Assembly: GCA_023055425.1 (NCBI GenBank)
Contig: JALGPY010000003.1
Location: 67,750,991-67,814,990 of the forward strand
DNA: 64,000 bases
Origin: Linanthus parryae
Taxonomy: Eukaryota; Streptophyta; Magnoliopsida; Ericales; Polemoniaceae
Direction of reading: 5' to 3'
The notes beneath the pieces are model-generated. The model made no database searches. It saw only the letters and a list, made by a program, of their open reading frames with translations, and was not told the DNA's origin. Both the position numbers and the translations under genes were made by a program. Each line of letters begins with the position of its first letter. Position 1 is the stretch's first letter. This document shows, one piece after another, positions 22,700 through 35,262 of this stretch.

Positions 22700-23581
22700 T
22701 GACTCTGAATATGAATCTAAATTCAGCACTTGTGGGTAAGGCAGTGAATGGTGTTTGCAGGGTGTCACCAAGATCAAAGAGCATAAGTGGTTTATGGACA
22801 GTGTTTGCTCAAGACAAATGCGTGGAAAAGATCTCTATTCTCATAACTAAAAGAGCAATCAGAAGGTTTAATTACACTTGGTGACAAAGGCAAATGGAAC
22901 ATTCTTGGTATTTGTAAAGTTGATACAAATTCTGAAAATTCTATTTCTGATGTATATCTAGTTGATGGTTTGAAATTTAACTTGATCAGTGTATCTCAGC
23001 TTTGTGATAATGGTAACAAATTTATATTTGATAAAGAGAAGTGTGTGGTGCAGAATAAGAAATCTGGCAATTGCATCCTCACAACCTCTAGATTAAGCAA
23101 TCTTTATAGCTTACAGACTAACAAAGTTGAAGGTGAAAACTTGAAGTGTCTCAAAGCCTTGAAAGAAGATTCAAAGCTTTGGCATAGAAAGTTGGGACAT
23201 ATCCGTTTCCACACCTTGAACAAGTTAGTCTCCAAGAACTTAGTAAGAGGATTACCCTCTATCAAGTTCAAATATGAAGAAGTATGCAGGGCTTGTGCAC
23301 AAGGCAAGCAAACAAGAAGCTCATTCAAGTCAAAGAACTTTGTAAGTACTACTAGACCCATTGAATTGGTGCATATGGATCTCTGTGGTCGTATGAGAAC
23401 TCCAACTCCAAAGGGTAAGAAGTACATGCTTGTTATTGTTGATGACTTCTCTAGATATACTTGGGTAATGTTTCTGGAAGAAAAATCTGAAGCTCTCTTT
23501 GAATTTTCAAAACTTTGTAGAGAACTTCAAACTTTGAAAAACCTACCTATTGCTTCAATAAGAAGTGATCATGGTGGATAA
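22700..23581 (+). pseudogene. protease, GAG-pre-integrase and integrase N-terminus (element C)
   Basis: Around 22795 the protease active site reads MDSVCSRQM, where the usual D-S-G has lost the Gly, so the enzyme would be dead. The long piece 22970-23581 (203 codons) has LISVSQLCDNGNKFIF (protease end) and LWHRKLGHIRFHTLNKL and CRACAQGKQTRSSF (zinc-binding pre-integrase). LVHMDLCGRMRTP carries the first catalytic Asp and ASIRSDHGG the second. The frame ends right after that motif. Confidence 0.85.
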
Positions 23582-23623
23582 TTTGATCAACTTGAGTTTG
23601 ATATATTCTGTTATAAGCATGGC

Positions 23624-24123
23624 ATGTCCCACAAACTTTCTGCTCCTAGAACTCCTCAACAGAATGGAGTTGTTGAAAGAAAGAACATGACTTTTGAAGA
23701 CATGTCAAGGAAAATGCTTCTGGGAAACAAGTTGCCAAAATATTATTGGGTTGAAGCTGTGAATACAACAAACTACATTCTTAACAGGTGCTTGATCAGA
23801 CATATTCCTATGAGCTGTTCAAAGGAAGGAAGCCAAACATCTTTTACTTAAAACCTTTTGGCTGTACATGTTTTGTCCACAATAATGGTAAGGACAATCT
23901 TGGTAAGTTTGATGCAAGAAGTGATGAAGGTACATTTCTTGCTTATTCAGAGACAAGCAAAGCCTATAGAGTTTATAATAAGAGAACCAAGCTTGTTGAA
24001 GAGAGCATTCATGTTATTTTTGATGAAAGCTACGATGGTTATTTGAGTGATGGCATTGCAGATCTCAATCTGAATAATCATGATTCAGACACTGAAGAAG
24101 AATTCTCAAAAGAATCCAAATAA
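23624..24123 (+). pseudogene. integrase C-terminal half (element C)
   Basis: Two overlapping frames (23624-23851 and 23788-24123). The first has SAPRTPQQNGVVERKN with the third catalytic residue, Glu, intact. The second has FYLKPFGCTCFVHNNGKDNL and KAYRVYNKRTKLVEESIHV, the post-core domain. A frame change near 23810 separates them. Confidence 0.85.
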
Positions 24124-25200
24124 ATGTCACTGGATCAAGACAGGCATTTTCAAGGCCTTGAAACACAAATTCAAAGCCTTGAAACAAAGTCCCCAAAGAA
24201 AACAGGAGAACAAGTTACTACTTCAAGTTCTCAGAGACATGAGAAGCACACTGGAGAGCCTGAACCATGGACACCAAGAAAGAGATTCAAATATCTCTCA
24301 TCTCATCTTGCTGATAACATTATTTCTGATCCAACCACTGGTTACAGACCAGATCACAGTTGAAAAATAATTGTGCTTTTAATGCTTTAATTTCTCTTGT
24401 AGAGCCTCAAAATATGAAGGAAACATTACAAGAAGCAGACTGGATTATAGCTATGCAAAGTGAACTCAATGAGTTTGAAATGAACAAGGTTTGGAACATA
24501 GTTCCTCCACCAAGAAATCAGTCTGTCATTGGCACCAGATGGGTATTCAGAAACAAGTTAGATGAGAATGGAAAGGTAATCAGGAACAAACCTAGATTGG
24601 TAGCTCAAGGCTACAATCAAGAAGAAGGTATTGACTTTGAAGATAATTTTTCTCCTATTGCCAACTTAGAAGCAATTAGAATTCTACTTTCGTTTGCATC
24701 TCATATAAACTTGAAACTATTTCAAATGGATGTGAAGTGTGCTTTTCTAAATTGTTATCTGCAAGAAGAAGTTTATGTTGCTCAAGCACCAGGTTTTGAA
24801 AATGACATGTTTCCCGATCATGTTTACAAACCTGACAAAGCTTTTTATGGTTTAAAGCAAGCTCCAAGAGCTTGGTATGAAAGATTATAAAAGTTTCTAC
24901 TTGAAAATAATTTCAAAAGAGGGTTGGTAGACAAAACCCTTTTCATAAAGACTCATGAGAAAGATTCGCTTGTACTTCCAATTTATGTTGATGATATTCT
25001 GTTTGGAGCTACTAATGATCTTCTATGCAAGGAATTATCAGGTCTTGGGAGAATTGAACTTCTTCCTTGGAGTTCAAATTCATCAAATAAAGAAGGTCAT
25101 TTTTCTACATCAAAACAAGTACTCAAAAGACTTGCTAAGCAAGTACAATATGTCTCAATCCAAAGAGATTAAGACTCCCATAAGTCTACACTGTCTTTAG
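24124..25200 (+). pseudogene. reverse transcriptase (element C)
   Basis: Linker (24124-24363) then RT (24360-24890, 176 codons): MNKVWNIVPPPRNQ, GTRWVFRNKLDENGK, LVAQGYNQEEGIDF, FQMDVKCAFLN and YGLKQAPRAWYERL in family order. A stop precedes the next piece (24924-25172), which holds IYVDDILFGATND with the YVDD catalytic pair intact. The palindrome at 24149-24162 lies in the linker coding sequence. Confidence 0.88.
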
Positions 25201-25692
25201 AGAAGGATGAATCTGGTAAGAGTGTGCATGTGAAGGAATATAGAGGATACAAAGTTGATAGAAAGAGTACATCAGGGATGCTGCCAATTTCTTGTATCAT
25301 CTTTAATCAGCTGACATTCTAAGAAGCAAAATTCAATTGCATTATCAACAGCTGAAGCTAAATACATAGCAGCTGGAGCTTATTGTTCTCAATCACTTTG
25401 GATAGCACAACAAATGAGAGATCTTGGATTTGACTTCGGAGATATACCTATCAAGTGTGACAACACAAGTGCAATATCAATTACAAAGATTCCAGTTCAA
25501 CATTCAAGAACAAAGCACGTTGAGTTTAGACATCACTTCATCAGAGATCATGCTGAGAAAGGTGATGTTGTTCTTGAATTTGTTTAAACTAACATGCAAT
25601 TTGCAGATATATTCACTAAACCATTGCCAGTTGAAAGATTCTCAACCTTAAGATCGGAATTGGGCATGCTAAATAAGGAAGCTTTGGTTTAG
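25201..25692 (+). pseudogene. RNase H (element C)
   Basis: Across frames the sequence reads NSIALSTAEAKYIAAG, CDNTSAISI, HSRTKHVEFRHHFIRDH and QFADIFTKPLPVERFSTLR, the copia RNase H domain ending at LNKEALV and a stop. A stop lies just before TNMQFAD. A section between RT and RNase H (near 25210-25260) is shorter than usual, suggesting a deletion. Confidence 0.85.
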
Positions 25693-26097
25693 GGGGTAGG
25701 GGGTTCAGGTAAGTATTACGTGTTTGAAAGGTTTGAGCTGATTTTTAAAGCCTTGAAAATCCTTTCAAAGCTTTGAGTATTTGTGCCTTACATGATATAG
25801 CTTTTCAAGGCCTTGAAATCGTTCCCAAAGCCTTGAAAGTAAGACTGCATGTTGCTTAGTCAATAACTTTGGATCTTTTAGTGTTGGGTGTTATCTCTGT
25901 AGATAATTGCTCAATATTGCCCCTTAAATTTGAAAAACCTCTTTTCAGCCAAGATAGTATTAAACTCTTTTATTTCCAACGGCACACTCAATTTTTGAAT
26001 CTTTCTAATTCATCAAGATCTTTCTAATTCATCAAGATCTTCAAACCTCTTCTTCTCCAAACCCTAACGAGCACCAGAAGAGGCTCAGAAAAAATCA
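25693..26097 (+). other. spacer between pol and third ORF of element C
   Basis: Non-coding. It contains the palindrome at 25804-25817 plus several variants (AAAGCCTTGAAA type). A directly repeated ATCAAGATCTTTCTAATTC lies at about 26010-26040. Confidence 0.6.
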
Positions 26098-27857
26098 AAA
26101 TGGCTTGTGGATCAAAGGCTACAACAGAGAAGAAAAGAAAGGCCATTGTGGAAGTTGTTTAAACCATTAGTAGGGACTCCAGTTCAAAAACCCCTACTAC
26201 AGAAGATATAGCTCCTCCTCCTCCCAAGAGGAAGGCCAATAATGATGAAACCATTGTGTCCACCAAGAAGAAGAAGGCAGTGGAGACAGCACCTCAGAAA
26301 CAGAACAGTATTAAGATTGGCAGCCCAAAGAATTCAAAGAAGAAAGCTGACAAAGCAGATAAGAGCAAAGGAAAGTTGAAAGTTACATAGGATGAACCAG
26401 AAGATGAAGCAGATGAGAACATAGAAAAGGCGCTGCAGATCTACTGAGAAAAGAAAAACACTGGTAAGAAATCAGCTCCTGATAGTACATGGTTGTTACT
26501 AATGTTGCTAGAGGTCAGTGGCTTGATGGTTTTGCCTCTAGACAAGTTGGTTTCTGTAGTCTGATTAGTATGCCTATGCTACATGGTATGAATCTGGAAT
26601 GCATCAAAATGTTGAATAAAAGCTCTATTTGGTTTATTCTAAATCCTCCAGAGTTATCTTACCCTAGACTCACCAGATTTTTTAACCTAAAACTGAAACA
26701 AGTCAAGAAGTCAGCAAATCTGGTGATTATAAATAAGGTTGCTGGCATTGACATGGAACTAGATCATTCTGAGTTTGCTAATGTTCTAGGTTGTCCTAAG
26801 AGATATGACACCAGTAACTACCCTCCTAAGAGTGAAGCCATGAAACTAGCAAAGGTAGAAATCTTTCTAGCTAATACCCCTACCACATCTAATCTGTTAA
26901 CACACTATGTGCTAACTGTTGAAGCCAAAGTTCTGTACATATCTTTAATAGATGTGTGGCACCCAGGGAACACTCAAAGGAACTAGTAACTGACACGGTG
27001 TCATACTATATGTACTTGGTTATGCTTGGGTATGAAATTGATCTTCCAAAGTTGGTGATGGAGCACATGCTTTATAGCCAAACCAACCAGAGAATACACC
27101 CTATGCCATATGCCAACCTGCTCACCTCATTCTTCCAACACTTTGAAATTCCAACTGAAAGGTAAGAGTCAGTGACTGTTGGTTTTGGTATGATCAATGA
27201 GAAGGCTTTTGAGAAAATTGGTGTGGTGAAAACAAGTTCTAAAGTTTGGAAGCTCTACTCTGAGTTGATAAAAGAAGAATTGGGTTCCATGAAGTTCCAT
27301 AAACCTAAAACCTTAACTCCCACTTCCAGCCAAACCTCTCACTCCCAAGACAACCCCTTGACCCTCAAATTGTTGAAAGAACTTCAGATGGAAATTGATG
27401 AGGTAATAGATAATCAGCATGGGTTTGACACTGATCTCATACAAGTGAAGTACATGGTTGAAACATGTTCAGAAGCATGACATTGTTTGATGTGGATGAG
27501 GAAGTGTCTCAAGCTGAGAAGAGTACCAAAAAGGTTGAATCAGCAAAGGATCTCTCCAGTAAACATTCAACTCCAGATAAGACTGCTCAGGTCAAAGGAA
27601 AAGGCAAGCAGGTAGAGTTTGAACAAGTGGATGAAGATCAAGAAGAAGACAGTCCAAGCTCAGGTGCACTGCTCATAGATCTCAAGAAGAAGAAACCTAA
27701 GAAGTCTACTGTACCAGAGATTGTGACTACTGCTGATTTATTTGAAGGAGAAGGTGACAAAGGTGACGATGTAGATCAACAAGAAAAAGATCATGACGAT
27801 GAGGAAAGTCAAGAAGAAGATGCAGAGAAGCAAGGAGATGAAGATCCTACTCCCTAA
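26098..27857 (+). pseudogene. third ORF of element C (env-position accessory protein)
   Basis: Starts ATGGCTTGTGGATC at about 26100. The first ~130 codons are Lys-rich (PPPPKRKANND, STKKKKAVE) with internal stops. The centre (26489-26986, 165 codons) has RGQWLDGFASRQVGF and LVIINKVAGIDMELDHSEFA, which resembles the putative plant transposon protein domain found in extra ORFs of plant retrotransposons. Further pieces are 26956-27165, 27172-27480 and 27465-27857. The last is strongly acidic and Lys-rich (DEDQEEDSPSS, DHDDEESQEEDAE). Sireviruses often carry an env-like or other ORF at this site. I see no signal peptide or membrane segment, so an envelope role is not supported. Function unknown. 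Confidence 0.7.
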
Positions 27858-27882
27858 TTCTTGCCTACTATTAATTTTTCTT

Positions 27883-28244
27883 TTCAAGGCCTTGAACTCT
27901 TTTCCAAAGCCTTGAAATTCTTCACTTTCAAAATCTTTTACTTTCTGTTTTTACAAAAAAATGATCCAACATATTCTCATTATTTTTTGATGAAAGTCAA
28001 AAAAGGGGGAGAAAATTTAGGTTGTTTTACCTGTAATTTTACCTTTTATTAGATGACCTGGTTTTGGTCAGTTAGGGTTATCTGCACACTTTGCTGGCTT
28101 TCAGTTTAACAAGTTGGATCTTTTGGACATCATGTGTTGATTTTATATGATTATTTTATGCTATGTGCTAATGAGTATTTGTTGCAGAAGTACAGTATCA
28201 AACGAATTGGAAGACCTTGGTTTGTCTTTCATCAAGGGGGAGAC
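27883..28244 (+). other. 3' untranslated part of element C with two polypurine tracts
   Basis: Starts with the palindrome at 27883-27896. A purine run AAAAAAGGGGGAGA lies at 27999-28012 and the LTR-adjacent tract AAGGGGGAGA at 28234-28243. The second directly precedes the 3' LTR and should prime plus-strand synthesis. The first has the same core 230 bp upstream. Confidence 0.75.
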
Positions 28245-29421
28245 TGTTAGCTCAAAGCAGCTTCTATGTTTCAAAGACCTGAAATAGTCTTGAAATAGCT
28301 TTCAAATCCTTGAAACTGACTGAGACTTAGCATGATCTTAGGGGGAATTTATGTTTGAACTCCTAATCACCTGTGCTTTATCTATTATTACATGATGATG
28401 AAATACAATATATTTTGACATGTTTAACACCATCTAATCTATCTGTTTGACTCAGGTTTGCAGGGAATGTTTATTTCCTATTCTGCAGGATTTATTTCCT
28501 AACCTGAGTTTTGCAGGAGAGGAATTTATGGGTTTATTTGATTCTTCCATCAATCTATTGATCCTAACAGCTTCTCAACATGTTTATGGGCAATTTCATA
28601 TCAGTATACCTGAAGATACTGAGCAACTATCCGTTGGAAAAAGACTGTTAGAGAAGTCAAAGTTGTTGCCTACAAAATAGGAAAGTTTGTTGCTGAAAAT
28701 CTTGAAGATTTGCAGATCAAGTAAGCTATATATAAGGAGCTCAGTTGAAGAATTTGATTTACAAATCAACGGGAAAAACTAGAGACACTCTCAAACATAT
28801 TCAAGGATTTTCAAGCAACAAAGAAGCAGATCAAAATCTCAATCCAACTCACAGAAGAACACTGCACTCTCACAACAGTTTTATCCCTTCTTTCTTCTGT
28901 TCTGAAATTTATTTGTATATCTTTCGTATATTACTCTTGTTTACATTCTCAATGATTGTTCAAGGTGGAAAATAGAGAATTATTATTTAATCAGATAGCT
29001 AGAGCATGTACTAGATAGGTTAGTGAGAACCACAAGCTGCAACAGAGTAAGGTATCTCTCTGTGTTTTAGATCTAGGGCTTAGCTGTTGATTAATAAGAA
29101 TTGAGTTGAAAATCCTACAGGGAGAAGATCCCTGAGGTAGACACCTAGGTGCAATTGGACTGAACTCTATATATCCTGTGTCTCTTGCATTAACTTTACA
29201 GCTGCATACTTAGTTTATTTGCAACATTCAAACAGTTTCATTTCAAGGCCTTAAAATATGCTTATTCTCTTTATACTAAACTGTTTTCATTCCAAGAACT
29301 TTATACTCATATCAAGGCCTTGAATCTCTTTAAAAATCTTTTGAAGCCACTACTCTCACAAAGTTTAGCAAAAGACTGCATACTCTATTCAACTCCCCCC
29401 TTCTAGAGTATCGATCCTGCA
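28245..29421 (+). repeat. 3' LTR of element C
   Basis: TGTTAGCTCAAAGCAG ... GATCCTGCA, about 1177 bp, collinear with 19672-20891. It contains two worn palindromes (29242-29257, 29312-29325). Confidence 0.85.
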
Positions 29422-32400
29422 TTTCTACCTACTGTACACCCCTTCAGTTGGAAATAATGAGAAAATATAAACAAGCATTTCCTATTTCACTAGCTTCTGG
29501 GACGTGGTGATCGCGTGTAAGAGGTAGATGCAATTGTCACCGGACTTGTAGTGTAATATGTTTATTTTTAATAAATATAAGTTAAATAAATATAAATGTT
29601 GGTTGTTTCTAGCTCTATCATGTCATTGACAATGTTGGGGCTAACTCCGTACTTAGGTATTCTAGTACTGTCAGCTGAGGACGCTCCCTTGAATCTAATA
29701 AAGTATTCAGGTCACGATGGAGAGGGTGTTACACTAATATCATGAAGAAAACTTCAATATATAGGAAAATTTTGATTCATTTATTAATTTCGAATATGAA
29801 AAATTAAGGTAAATATTTACATATACAAAATAAAGAATCTAACTCCTCTAAATATACTAAAAGTCTACTAACAAATTATATTACAAACTCCGAAATATTA
29901 CAAACCAACCCCAAGACTTTTTCAAGACTGCATACACTACTTTTGCATTGTATTTTACTTCTCTAACAATTACATTTAAGGTGATAGTAAGATACCCAAT
30001 TCAAATTCGTATATTCATTAATTGTTGAAATAATAAGATGATAATAACAATTATTGTCAGCCGTTATGCAATAACAATTATTTCATCGAACACGGTCAAC
30101 TTTCACCTCCATAAATTGAAACAAATTCCTCCTTAAACTGGATATCAAAATAAATATCGGTCCCATCAATTAGAGAATCTCTTGTATGATTGAGGAAAAC
30201 TGAGAGAAGAAGATCTTGTCCATTACGGTTCCAGTAAAGAAGAGGTATTGCATAAACTGAAGTGCAGTTTAGGATTGAGGAGGACGATTCAAGGATTTTG
30301 AGACAAATCGATTTCCAGATCTTGTAAGCACATTTTTTTTTGCGTTACAGTGAATTTTGATTTCATTGTTTACCATAATCATTATATTTCTAATTGTGAA
30401 TTTGTTTATATCTGTTCAACTTTCTTCTATTCAAGATGCACGTGTACCATTTTAGTTCCTTAAGTTCATTTATTTTATTTATTCTCAGATGTATTATATT
30501 ACAGTAATTTCATGCCTCACAAATCCAATGCAACTATTATAATTTACCATTAAACATACATAACAGAATATGATGAGAAAACTCTTTTCATCTCTACCTG
30601 TTACATGTATACACTATATAATTACTTGAAATTTGTCAAACATGTGACTCAAATAGAGATAACCTAATTGTCTCCATAAATTACCTACAAATTTGTTCTT
30701 CAATATATAGTAAAAAATCTACAAGAGTGAGGAACAAGTAGTTATGTATTTCATTTTGAGGTTTCAACTCTTTCCTTTCCTGAAACATCAATTTACTTCA
30801 CTATTTCGTTGACCCTTGTTAAATTAGAAGTGCTTCAATGTTTTGTTTTTGTTCAATGTGTTAGTCTATCAAGCACAATTCTTATCTTTATCTATGTGAA
30901 TTTTTTCTTATAGGTTGACATCCTTCTATTCAACATTGACATGTACCATGTTAGTTCATAAAGTTTTTTTTTCTTATTTGTGTGTAATGTATAGATATAG
31001 AACATAGACAAACTCCAATTTTTTAAAGAAAATTCATAGAAGAAAACTAAGATATCGCTGCCAGTCTAGGAGATGAAACTAAATTAAAACCCTATAAAAC
31101 CACTAGTAGGACTATCATAATTAAGGAGCTCTAGATCAAGGCAATGGATATAAAAGAGGTGTTGGACTCACACGGCTCATTATCTATTTAATTATGTGTG
31201 AATCTAGAGGACATCAACCTAGATTTATGAAGGACTACATTAACACAAGATCAAAACAATCCACAAAGAAATCACATGATCCATATAAAACTACTACAGA
31301 AGTTTTGAAAAATTTCTAAGGGCCGAACTTCAACAAGGAGAGAGGAGGAATCATACACTTTATACCTAAAACCCGCAACCGAGTAACCCTTATCATTTAT
31401 TAGAATTCCATAACTTCATGTGTTGTCAGTTTTCTAATGATCATATTTGTAAGTTTTTACCCAAATTTTGTAGAATTTTTGTCCACTAAACACTGGTAAT
31501 ATCCTTTCAAAGTCTCGTCTATAGTTATCAATAGAGTATCACGTTTAGGACACCTTTTGTGAACCTCATTACCAGAGGTGTTTAGGTGATTCACATGGTG
31601 TTGCCATAGACCAAATAATTTCTTTTATGACGAATCCTCTAGCATGCAAAGATGAATGTAGTTTTTTCAGTGAGCCAAAGTGTGGATTTGGGTCCATTGA
31701 TAATGAAGAGGGCCCAAGTACTGCCACAAAGTGAGAGGATAGAATTCTTGAATAGGTATTCTAGAGGTTTATTTTGGGCTCCGCGGACTTGCCACACACT
31801 TCAATGGCTAGGATGAAAGGAAAAGGGCTTCTACGGCATGAACTTTATAGTGAGAAAATTTAAGATAGAAGCAACTCCTAAAAGCGCATCATGTTTCAAA
31901 CCCAATTCGAGGAGGGAGTAGAGTTAGAGATTTTCCATTGGCGGAAGAAAGAGATAAGACATTTTTCGAAAAACATAAAACTTGAGGTTTCTAGTCATCT
32001 TGCGTTGACAAGGATGAAACAATTTTGTAGGGGAGCATGAAAGATATAGGATGCATACTCATATAAGTCTCCTCCCAATAGCCTTATAGTGTTATGCAAT
32101 GTTCACTTCTATTACGAGGACCCTCCATCCTGATTCTGAAGGGGAATTTTGCAACCTTCGTATCTATCCAAAATCCAGACTTTCCTCCATTAAGACTTCT
32201 CTCAATTAATCCGTCAACTCACGTTTTCCCAACCATAACGCTCAAGAAAGAAAAATAAGCACAAGCTTTTGGTTGATCCTTAAATCTTTTCTCTATAAAT
32301 TTTTCCCATATTTCGGTGGGATTTGAATGGAACCTCAAATATAAACCTACCAGAATGATGTATTATGACCATTGATTTTTTTATCATCTATTTGTTCTGG

Positions 32401-32599
32401 TATGGCGACAGTAGACCTATTGTTTTTATGAAACTTATGGCATGCCCTAGTGCCTCTCCACAGGAAATATTTACAAATTCAATCGATGTATTTAATGACG
32501 GAAACAACCAAAATATAAGGTCACATATTGTATATGGGAATACTTGGTTGAGAACTCTGAATAAAGATGGACCTGCAAGTTATTAGGATTTAAGTAGCT
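29422..32599. other. non-coding region
   Basis: About 3.2 kb of AT-rich DNA without a credible gene. There are poly-T stretches but no domain. The right end (from about 32300) may be the 3' part of the LINE that follows on the - strand, but I could not recognise a motif there. Confidence 0.45.
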
Positions 32600-33200
32600 C
32601 TCTAGTCACCCAATTTCAATCCCATCATATCAGTTAGGAATTGAAATTCAGCTTTTGTTTGTATCTTGACAATAATAATGTAGCCCAATTACGAACCAAG
32701 GTTGTTATTTCAGGTACACTTATAAGATTGGGTATAAGTAGAAATGTTTGAAATGAGTTTTGTAGATAAGTGTACCTTAGATTTGGTTTGACTAACTTTC
32801 TAGCCAAAAAGACCTCAAAAGTCTCTCAACGTCTCCATAATGAAGGTCTAGTTCTTAGTGATGGTTCACATAATCTGTAATGAATAAGTGGGATAGAGCA
32901 GGGGCCCTTTGGGAAGTTATAACAACCTTTCATATCTTAATGCATTGCTCTTAGAGATCTTGATAGATAGACATTACACAATCGTACTGAAGATGTTAGG
33001 AGAAAGCGGGTCTCCTTGTCCAATAAATTTAGAAGGGAAGAAAACTTTGGTGGTAGAACCGTTGTCCAGAATGGAAATAGAAGAGGTTTATTGCGTGTAA
33101 TAATACTATCAACCATATAAGTGTGAAATTGAAGTAAATGAAGGTTCATTCTAAATTTTAGTAGGCATTTCTAAGATTAAACTTGAGGACAAAGTCCCGA
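32600..33200 (-). pseudogene. LINE reverse transcriptase remnant
   Basis: On the - strand, 33021-32998 reads GQGDPLSP, the hallmark of non-LTR (LINE) reverse transcriptases. It is preceded by an N-G-S-T-T-K-V-F-F stretch like the usual VNGS..FF text. Some 150 bp further down, the catalytic FADD region is present only as a damaged trace near 32880. Several stops. This enzyme would prime cDNA directly at the nicked target. The copy is dead. Confidence 0.7.
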
Positions 33201-35262
33201 ACATTCTCTTTCATGATTCTAAAATTGTGCATTTTCCGTTGAACATAAAAATATTTCCATTTGCTCTTCTATAAGAATGAAAATTATTTGAAAAGGAATA
33301 ATAATAGTATCCTTGAGGGTAATGAGTCTTAGAGAAATGGTTAAGGTGAATAGTTTATAAACTGTGTTACACAAGGTCATATGTCTAATTTGAGAGATAG
33401 TTTTTAACGTGGAGGTTTCCGCAATGAGGCAAATGATTGTGTTGTTGATACCTTAGAAATAGAATGAGATGGAAAGATAGTTGTGATAACTTGAGTTACA
33501 TATATGCGGTAACTGGAAGAAAATAAGGTAAGACCAGAAGGACCTCGATGGAATCATGGCTAAAGATTAATTATAAGTCAAGAAAATCTAAGGTAGGTGA
33601 CCTGAAAAGTAAGTTAGTGAATGGAGCTGAGGCTTTTGGCAATGGTTTCTTGAAATTGGATTCTATCTCTCGAGGGTCATTTTATATAACAACTAGAGTC
33701 ATTGTTGACTGCTGTATTGTTTATTCTTTTTTCTCCTACAAAGAGTTGAAGCATGCAAAATTTAGCGTTTCAGTCTCCATCTTTCTCCCAGTTAAGTTTA
33801 TATTTAAGTATCACGCCTTATCCTAAGATAAGATAGTAATATACTCACTAGATATTTGGTTCAGATCCTGCAATAACTGAGAGTGATTGGGGTCCATCGA
33901 TTACTGAATTCTTACTAATATTGCAACCATTTTTTTCTGTGATACAGATTCTCAAATAAATTTAAATCTCAGGCCAACAACTCGCTTTAGTTATTTAGAA
34001 TAGCAGTATTATAAGAGGGAGTTGCAGTCCAAGCCTTAAAAATTACCTCCTAAGCTAAAAGATCTGATAACCACATTGTCTCAAACATGGGGTCTAGTTG
34101 TTAAAGGTTATAAGGATTGGGACGTGTCCACTGATCAAAATGGGTTATTGGAAGACGAGTCACACGCGCATTTAGGTGCAAGGAATGACGAGAAAAGTTT
34201 ACTATGATTGATAAATACTCTCCTTGACCAAGTCGCTTGAATTCCTCCAGTTAGACCAAGTGAAATTAAGACTTGAGAAGCCTAAATAAGAGATTAAAGG
34301 TGACAATCATGTCATGGAAGCTCTGTTTTTTTTTTACTAGAAATGAAGTCCCCCATTTATCACCACTACTTTACACATCATTAATGTCACAAAAAATCAT
34401 CCAAGGGAGATTAGGACATTGTGCCACAGTATAGAGACTTTCCAAAGAACATGTTTAAAAGAAGCATGTGGGCAAAGCATTGAATTGTGGAAAAGATCTC
34501 TTGCAGGGAGTCGAGAATCACACCACATCAAAACTCAGTACCGTCCCATAGTTTCCAAAGTTCTCCACCAAACCAATGTGATTAGCTAGAAAGCACCTCT
34601 GAACGCCCAATGAAGAAATTATATTATTGGCCCTATCACCTCAAATTCTTGTCTCACTAGGTAAGTTGGAAGACTTTACAATGAGACCCTCTTTCTGGTC
34701 CTAATTAATTAATATAGCAATTTTTTCTTAAAATCTAGTCTATCTAGTATCTCCAGCCAGTTTTCTTCATTTGCCAACCATTTATTTTTTCACAAAATGG
34801 TTTGAAGGTATTCTCCTAATACTGAGAGGAAATTTCTTGAGTGTCCAAACATCATTTCATTTTAAAATCCTCTATAGGAAGAAACCTTTCTCTGTCTATG
34901 CCTTCTCAACATTTTATCCAACCCATGATTTGATTTTTTTTCTCTACACTAGAGTCTAGTTGTGAACTTGGATTTGTCTGACTTTCATCTTTACTTCTTC
35001 CATTTATGCTAACCTTTTGATCTCCATTCCTTACTAATTGCTCACATCTACTAGAGAGCTGAGATTTAACGTTTCCACCAGCCTTCGTATGGAGCTTTCA
35101 GGTATGTGCGATCAGTTGTGTTGATTCCGGTGAGGGTATAAAGGGTAGATGTTGTGTACTCATATCTCCACCTTAATGAAGTTCAACCTTGGAACCTATT
35201 CCGCACGTTTAGGGAGGGCTTGGTAGGCTGAATGCGGAGACAAGATGATAGGTGTTAACATA
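33201..35262 (-). mobile_element. LINE body: endonuclease and RT N-terminal part, strongly decayed
   Basis: Between the RT motif and the MITE. At about 34376-34406 the - strand reads PWMIFCDIND, matching PWLIGGDFN of the AP-like endonuclease of plant L1 elements. Upstream, FLANHIGLVENFGNYG near 34560-34600 fits the region before it. Much of the rest (33200-34300) cannot be assigned. The LINE runs from about 37010 down to about 32600, with the MITE at 35263-35662 inserted. Confidence 0.55.

Larger units (their letters stand above)
19672..29421 (+). mobile_element. Sirevirus-like Ty1/copia element C, full length, decayed
   Basis: A + strand element of about 9.75 kb: 5' LTR 19672-20891, gag, protease, integrase, RT, RNase H, a third ORF (26098-27857), polypurine tract, 3' LTR 28245-29421. 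The RT text (VWNIVPPPRNQSVIGTRWVF, PRLVAQGYNQEEGIDF) and the extra ORF after pol are typical of the Sirevirus (SIRE/Maximus) branch. The two LTRs differ at about 16 of 197 positions in one stretch aligned by eye (about 8%), pointing to an old insertion. Copies of the palindrome TTCAAGGCCTTGAA are scattered through LTRs, coding and spacer DNA. No target duplication was found. Every ORF has stops or shifts, so it is not autonomous. Confidence 0.88.

Noticed and set aside
23104..23427. 107-codon - strand ORF
   Set aside because: Shadow of the integrase frame on the + strand.
26098..27857. Calling the third ORF an envelope gene
   Set aside because: No signal peptide or transmembrane helix can be seen; only the position is env-like.
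20714..27896. Interspersed palindromes as a CRISPR array
   Set aside because: Spacing is irregular, copies lie in LTRs and coding DNA of a plant retrotransposon, and there are no cas genes.
19667..29426. Target-site duplication for element C
   Set aside because: The 5-bp flanks (GTTAG and TTTCT) do not match, so no duplication is claimed.
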